Shown here: positions 58,769 through 64,000 of the stretch, in pieces
Position numbering within the stretch: the stretch's first letter is position 1
Layout of the letters: the number at the start of each line of letters is the position of its first letter
The notes under the pieces: generated by a model
What the model was told of the DNA's origin: nothing
Seen by the model: only the letters and a program-made list of their open reading frames with translations
The model's database searches: none
Position numbers and translations under genes: made by a program
Assembly: GCA_024508935.1 (NCBI GenBank)
Contig: JANINW010000011.1
Coordinates: 78,255 to 142,254, forward strand
Source of the DNA: Flavipsychrobacter sp.
GTDB taxonomy: Bacteria; Bacteroidota; Bacteroidia; Chitinophagales; Chitinophagaceae
Reading direction: 5' to 3'
DNA: 64,000 nucleotides

Positions 58769-61700
58769 ATGGCTATTAAAAAAGAGAATCGTCCTAAGGC
58801 AGGGTTTAATAAGATTACCATAAGCCTGGCGTCTCCCGATACTATTCTGGACCGCTCTTATGGCGAGGTGTTAAAGCCTGAAACAATTAACTATCGTACT
58901 TACAAACCTGAACGTGATGGTTTGTTTTGCGAAAAAATATTCGGCCCGGTAAAGGATTACGAATGCTATTGCGGTAAATACAAACGTATACGCTATAAAG
59001 GCATCGTCTGCGACCGTTGCGGTGTTGAAGTAACTGAAAAGAAAGTACGCCGTGAGCGTATGGGCCACATTAAACTGGTGGTGCCTATCGTACACATCTG
59101 GTACTTCAAAAGCTTACCTAATAAAATAGGTTACCTGCTGGGTGTTAGCTCTAAGAAATTAGAGAGCATCGTATACTACGAACGTTATGTAGTAGTGCAG
59201 GCCGGTGAAGCAGATGACCTGATACGCCAGAAGCTGAATCTTAAAGATTCTGAGAATACACATCAGCAGCTGATAACTGAAGATGAATACCTGGAGATAC
59301 TGGATAGCATCTCTAAAGACAACCAGCACCTGCCTGATGAAGACCCTAATAAATTCATCGCTAAGATGGGTGCTGAAGCTGTGCATTCACTGCTGAGCCG
59401 TATAGACCTTGATCAATTGTCTTACGACCTGCGTAATGCTGCTGCCAATGAAACATCACAGCAACGTAAACAGGAAGCCCTGAAACGCCTGAGCGTGGTA
59501 GAAGCTTTCCGTGATGCAAATACACGTGTTGAAAACCGCCTGGAATGGACGGTAATGCAGTACATACCGGTTATTCCACCGGAACTGCGCCCGTTAGTAC
59601 CACTGGATGGCGGCCGTTTCGCGTCTTCTGACCTGAATGATCTTTATCGCCGTGTTATCATTCGTAACAACCGTTTGAAGCGCCTGATAGAAATTAAAGC
59701 ACCAGAAGTGATCCTGCGTAACGAAAAACGTATGCTGCAGGAAGCGGTAGACTCACTGTTTGATAACAGCCGTAAATCAAACGCTGTAAAAGCAGAAGGT
59801 GGCCGTGCACTGAAATCGCTGTCTGACGTATTGAAAGGTAAACAAGGTCGTTTCCGTCAAAACCTCCTGGGTAAACGTGTTGACTATTCAGGCCGTTCGG
59901 TTATCGTGGTAGGTCCTGAAATGAAACTGCATGAGTGCGGTTTACCAAAAGATATGGCTGCCGAACTGTTCAAACCATTCATCATCCGCAAGCTGATAGA
60001 AAGGGGTATAGTAAAAACAGTAAAGAGCGCTAAGAAACTGGTAGAACGTAAAGAAGCTGTTGTTTGGGATATCCTGGAAAATGTACTGAAAGGCCACCCG
60101 GTTCTGCTGAACCGTGCCCCAACGCTGCACAGGTTGTCTATACAGGCTTTCCAACCTAAACTGATTGAAGGTAAAGCGATACAGCTGCACCCGCTGGTGT
60201 GTTCTGCGTTCAACGCCGACTTTGACGGTGACCAGATGGCCGTACACGTACCATTGAGCCATGCTGCTATACTGGAAGCACAGTTGCTGATGCTTGCATC
60301 TCACAATATCCTTAACCCGCAGAACGGTACGCCGATCACCCTGCCTTCACAGGACATGGTACTTGGTCTGTACTACATCTCTAAAGGCAAAAAGACCATC
60401 GGAGATGATGTGGTGAAAGGTGAAGGTAAAGCGTTCTACAGCCCTGAAGAAGTGCTGATAGCTTATAACGAAGGCCGCGTAGACCTGCACGCCTGGATCA
60501 AAGTGAAAGTGGATGTTCGTGTTAAAGAAGGTGAGATACAGAAACAACTGCTGGAAACAACTGTAGGCCGTGTAATGTTCAACCAATTCGTTCCTAAAGA
60601 GAACGGTTTCGTTAATGCACTGCTTACTAAGAAATCTCTCCGTGAGATCATCGGTGATATCCTGAAAAATACCAACATACCTAAAACCGTACAGTTCCTG
60701 GATGATATCAAAACATTAGGTTTCCGTACGGCCTTCCGTGGTGGTCTGTCATTCAACATCAACGACCTTAAGGTGCCTGATGTGAAAGAAGAAATGATAC
60801 AGGCAGCACAAAGTGAAGTAGATGAGGTGTGGGATAACTATAACATGGGTCTTATCACGAATAACGAACGTTATAACCAGATCATCGATATCTGGTCTCG
60901 TGTAGACACCCGTGTAACAGAAACGCTGATACGTGAAATGGCAAATGATAAACAAGGTTTCAACTCTGTTTATATGATGCTGGATTCAGGTGCCCGTGGT
61001 TCTAAACAACAGGTAAAACAGCTGGCCGGTTTAAGGGGCCTGATGGCAAAACCTCGTCGTAGTGGTTCTACCGGTTCTGAGATCATTGAAAACCCGATCC
61101 TGTCTAACTTCAAAGTAGGTCTGTCAGTATTGGAATACTTCATCTCTACGCACGGTGCGCGTAAAGGTCTTGCGGATACCGCCCTTAAAACAGCGGATGC
61201 CGGTTACCTGACACGTCGTCTGGTAGACGTAGCACAGGATGTGGTGATCAATGAAGAAGACTGTGGTACACTGCGTGGTATTGCAACTACTGCACTGAAA
61301 GACAATGAAGAAATAGTAGAGCCACTGTACGATCGTATTCTCGGCCGTACCTCTCTGCATGATATATTCGATCCGCTGAATGACGAACTGATCGTTAAAG
61401 CCGGTGAAGAAATTACTGAAGATGTAGCTAAGCGTATAGACGAAACAGCAATAGATACTGTGGAGATACGTTCTGTACTTACCTGCGAAAGCCGCCGTGG
61501 TGTATGTGCCAAGTGCTATGGTAAAAACCTGGCAACCGGTTACATGACACAACAAGGTGATGCGGTAGGTATCATAGCTGCCCAGTCAATTGGTGAACCG
61601 GGTACACAGCTTACCCTGCGTACGTTCCACGTGGGTGGTGTGGCAGGTTCTTCTGCTATCGAGTCTCAATTAACTGCAAGGTTTGATGGTACTATCCAGT

Positions 61701-63091
61701 TCGATGGTCTGCGTACTACCACTTCAACAGATGCTGAAGGCGAAACTGTAAATGTAGTAATAGGCCGTACGGGTGAAGTACGTATCATAGACGTGGCTAA
61801 CGACAGGCTGCTCATTACTAATAACATTCCTTATGGTTCTCACCTGAAAGTGAAGAACGGCCAGAAAGTGAGCAAAGGCGATGTTATCTGTACATGGGAT
61901 CCGTTCAACGCCGTTATCGTTTCTGAAGTAAATGGTAAGATCCGCCTGGATAATGTTATCGAAGGTGTTACTTATCGCGAAGAAGCGGATGAGCAAACAG
62001 GTCACCGCGAAAAAGTGGTTATCGAAACAAAAGATAAGACCAAGATACCTGCCATTGTTGTAGAAGGCAAGGAAGAGAAGATGTACAACCTTCCGGTTGG
62101 TTCTCATATTATTGTTGCTGCAGGCGATGCAGTGCAGAACGGGCAGGTTATCGTTAAGATACCGCGTGTGATGGGCCGTAGCCGCGATATCACCGGTGGT
62201 CTGCCGCGTGTAACGGAATTGTTTGAAGCACGTAACCCGAGCAACCCGGCAATCGTAGCTGAAATTGACGGTGTGGTTTCATTCGGTAACGTAAAACGCG
62301 GTAACCGTGAGATCATCGTAGAATCGCGCGAAGGACTGATTAAAAAATACCTGGTTCCATTGACACGCCATATCATGGTGCAGGATGGTGACTTCGTAAA
62401 AGCCGGTACTTCACTTTCTGACGGTGCTACTACTCCTGGCGATATTCTCGCTATTAAAGGGCCGTTTGCTGTTCAGGAATACCTGGTAAACGAGATACAG
62501 GAAGTATACCGTTTGCAGGGTGTGAAGATCAATGATAAACACATTGAAGTGATCGTTCGCCAAATGATGCGTAAGGTAACTATCGTTGATCCGGGAGATA
62601 CCAAATTCCTGGAAGATGATACAGCCGATAAGTTTGACTTTATGGTAGAGAACGACTGGATATTTGATAAGAAAGTAGTTACTGAAGGTGGTGAATCGGA
62701 TAAACTGCACGCGGGTCAGATAGTAACGCTGCGCGAGATACGTGAAGAGAATAGTATGCTGCGCCGCGCTGATAAAAAGCTGGTAGAATACCGCGATGCT
62801 AACCCTGCTACATCAGCTCCGCTGCTGTTGGGTATCACTAAGGCATCACTGGGTACGCACAGTTGGATATCAGCTGCATCATTCCAGGAAACAACTAAAG
62901 TGCTTTCACAGGCAGCTATCAACGGTAAATCAGATAACCTGATGGGACTGAAAGAAAACGTAATTACAGGTAACCTGATACCAGCCGGTACCGGTAACCG
63001 TGAGTACGATGATATGATCGTAGGTTCTAAAGAGGAGTTTGAATTACTGATGGCTAACCGCGATGTACTTCAGTTTGATGAAGAAGAATAG
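58769..63091 (+). CDS. rpoC: DNA-directed RNA polymerase subunit beta-prime
   Basis: 1440 aa; [26 protein letters not shown] zinc finger, [16 protein letters not shown] active site. Confidence 0.99.
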   Translation: MAIKKENRPKAGFNKITISLASPDTILDRSYGEVLKPETINYRTYKPERDGLFCEKIFGPVKDYECYCGKYKRIRYKGIVCDRCGVEVTEKKVRRERMGHIKLVVPIVHIWYFKSLPNKIGYLLGVSSKKLESIVYYERYVVVQAGEADDLIRQKLNLKDSENTHQQLITEDEYLEILDSISKDNQHLPDEDPNKFIAKMGAEAVHSLLSRIDLDQLSYDLRNAAANETSQQRKQEALKRLSVVEAFRDANTRVENRLEWTVMQYIPVIPPELRPLVPLDGGRFASSDLNDLYRRVIIRNNRLKRLIEIKAPEVILRNEKRMLQEAVDSLFDNSRKSNAVKAEGGRALKSLSDVLKGKQGRFRQNLLGKRVDYSGRSVIVVGPEMKLHECGLPKDMAAELFKPFIIRKLIERGIVKTVKSAKKLVERKEAVVWDILENVLKGHPVLLNRAPTLHRLSIQAFQPKLIEGKAIQLHPLVCSAFNADFDGDQMAVHVPLSHAAILEAQLLMLASHNILNPQNGTPITLPSQDMVLGLYYISKGKKTIGDDVVKGEGKAFYSPEEVLIAYNEGRVDLHAWIKVKVDVRVKEGEIQKQLLETTVGRVMFNQFVPKENGFVNALLTKKSLREIIGDILKNTNIPKTVQFLDDIKTLGFRTAFRGGLSFNINDLKVPDVKEEMIQAAQSEVDEVWDNYNMGLITNNERYNQIIDIWSRVDTRVTETLIREMANDKQGFNSVYMMLDSGARGSKQQVKQLAGLRGLMAKPRRSGSTGSEIIENPILSNFKVGLSVLEYFISTHGARKGLADTALKTADAGYLTRRLVDVAQDVVINEEDCGTLRGIATTALKDNEEIVEPLYDRILGRTSLHDIFDPLNDELIVKAGEEITEDVAKRIDETAIDTVEIRSVLTCESRRGVCAKCYGKNLATGYMTQQGDAVGIIAAQSIGEPGTQLTLRTFHVGGVAGSSAIESQLTARFDGTIQFDGLRTTTSTDAEGETVNVVIGRTGEVRIIDVANDRLLITNNIPYGSHLKVKNGQKVSKGDVICTWDPFNAVIVSEVNGKIRLDNVIEGVTYREEADEQTGHREKVVIETKDKTKIPAIVVEGKEEKMYNLPVGSHIIVAAGDAVQNGQVIVKIPRVMGRSRDITGGLPRVTELFEARNPSNPAIVAEIDGVVSFGNVKRGNREIIVESREGLIKKYLVPLTRHIMVQDGDFVKAGTSLSDGATTPGDILAIKGPFAVQEYLVNEIQEVYRLQGVKINDKHIEVIVRQMMRKVTIVDPGDTKFLEDDTADKFDFMVENDWIFDKKVVTEGGESDKLHAGQIVTLREIREENSMLRRADKKLVEYRDANPATSAPLLLGITKASLGTHSWISAASFQETTKVLSQAAINGKSDNLMGLKENVITGNLIPAGTGNREYDDMIVGSKEEFELLMANRDVLQFDEEE

Positions 63092-63110
63092 TATCAACTA
63101 TATGAAATGC

Positions 63111-63141
63111 AATAGCCGCTACAACTGTAGCGGCTATTTTT
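63111..63141. terminator. Terminator after rpoC (convergent with lgt)
   Basis: AATAGCCGCTAC-AACT-GTAGCGGCTATTTTTTT. Confidence 0.88.
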
Positions 63142-63168
63142 TTGCAAGCAATTTTTATCAGCTAAAAA

Positions 63169-64000
63169 TTATACGGTAGTAGTTTGATTACGTTTTGCTG
63201 TGGCAATTAAGATGATACCAATAATAGCTAAGACAACAGATATGATCTCTGCCTGTGTAGGGTGCAGAAAGCCCCAGTCATACTTGTAATTCACGCGTAT
63301 CTTTTCAATAAAGAACCTTTCTATGCCGTTGAGGATCAGGTATAGGCCAAACATCTGCAGCGGGTATTTAAGCCGCTTACGCAAAGCCCATAACACAAAG
63401 AAGAGTGCCACGCAGGCAAACGCTTCATACAATGGGGTAGGAAATACCCCTGCAGGAAGCACTGAGCAATAGTAGCCACTGCAACCCTGTATCATCACAC
63501 CTTCATTATTTACATTGTGCGGATAGTTCATAGCAAACATCCAGTCGGGCAGCCAGGATGGAGCCGGTGCACTTATATGCGGTACCTTATCCAGGTTGCC
63601 GAAGTTGTTTATGAAGTAAGTAGATTTATCATGGAGTACAGACTGGAATTCGTTAGGTGCGGCAGCGTGAAGCTCTCCGGCCTCATTGGTTACATAGACG
63701 CTGTTAAATATGCCCCAGTCGCCATCTCCGGCAAACTGGCAGCCTAAACGGCCCAGGCCGTAAGCAAGCATCAACCCCGGTGCAGCAGCATCGCACAGGT
63801 ATTTAAAGCCAATATTGTGTTTACGGGCATAGATATAGAGTGTAATAGTTGCTACTATAAGACCGCCATAGAAAGTCAGTCCTGACGAAGAAAGTAAGTT
63901 GGCAATAGGATTAGCTATGAAATCATCCCATGTTTCGAAAGCGTTGAATATTTTGGCGCCTGCAAAGCCGCTTATCGCCGCTAAGATGCCCAGTTCTGTT
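63169..64000 (-). CDS. lgt: Prolipoprotein diacylglyceryl transferase, 5-prime part outside the window
   Basis: Open frame to the window edge: ...SSSGLTFYGGLIVATITLYIYARKHNIGFKYLCDAAAPGLMLAYGLGRLGCQFAGDGDWG...NGIERFFIEKIRVN. Confidence 0.9.
   Translation of the reverse strand, partial: TELGILAAISGFAGAKIFNAFETWDDFIANPIANLLSSSGLTFYGGLIVATITLYIYARKHNIGFKYLCDAAAPGLMLAYGLGRLGCQFAGDGDWGIFNSVYVTNEAGELHAAAPNEFQSVLHDKSTYFINNFGNLDKVPHISAPAPSWLPDWMFAMNYPHNVNNEGVMIQGCSGYYCSVLPAGVFPTPLYEAFACVALFFVLWALRKRLKYPLQMFGLYLILNGIERFFIEKIRVNYKYDWGFLHPTQAEIISVVLAIIGIILIATAKRNQTTTV

Noticed and set aside
55132-62922. Many long antisense ORFs across rpoB and rpoC (e.g. 55331-55780, 60463-60762, 61124-61555)
   Set aside because: They lie opposite highly conserved rpoBC coding sequence, show no recognisable domains and follow from codon-bias shadowing.

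Overview
A 64 kb chromosomal window from a Bacteroidota bacterium, probably Chitinophagaceae-like. Support for this: TAnnTTTG/TTTG-type promoters, a T9SS sorting domain, the Bacteroidetes-type PurM, and DUF6452/DUF6048 genes. Most of it is housekeeping: rpoB-rpoC, recA, recF, dnaB, pheT, prs, rplY, purM, mtaB, glmM, pdhA, ribH, citrate synthase, partial lgt and partial THUMP methyltransferase. These are mixed with surface and regulatory genes: a 1584-aa SBBP/Ig-repeat T9SS protein, a TonB-dependent receptor, an M16 peptidase, an S41 peptidase, an ECF sigma/anti-sigma pair, and three histidine-kinase-like proteins. There is one tRNA-Lys(CTT) and many hairpin terminators. I see no CRISPR array, prophage, IS element or obvious defence island. 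Most notable observations: (1) dnaB appears broken near its C-terminus by a deletion of about 28 nt that fits loss between GAAAC direct repeats; the rest of the helicase C-terminus continues in another frame; (2) that continuation is a Gly/Pro/Phe-rich tail ending in DDDAPF, very like the SSB acidic tip; (3) a deoxyhypusine-synthase-like enzyme with the catalytic WGK motif lies directly after a mitochondrial-type citrate synthase; (4) the rpoB leader can form mutually exclusive short hairpins, one followed by U7; (5) a histidine-kinase-like membrane protein has a DHp H-box but no ATPase domain; (6) an unlisted 36-aa single-TM small ORF.
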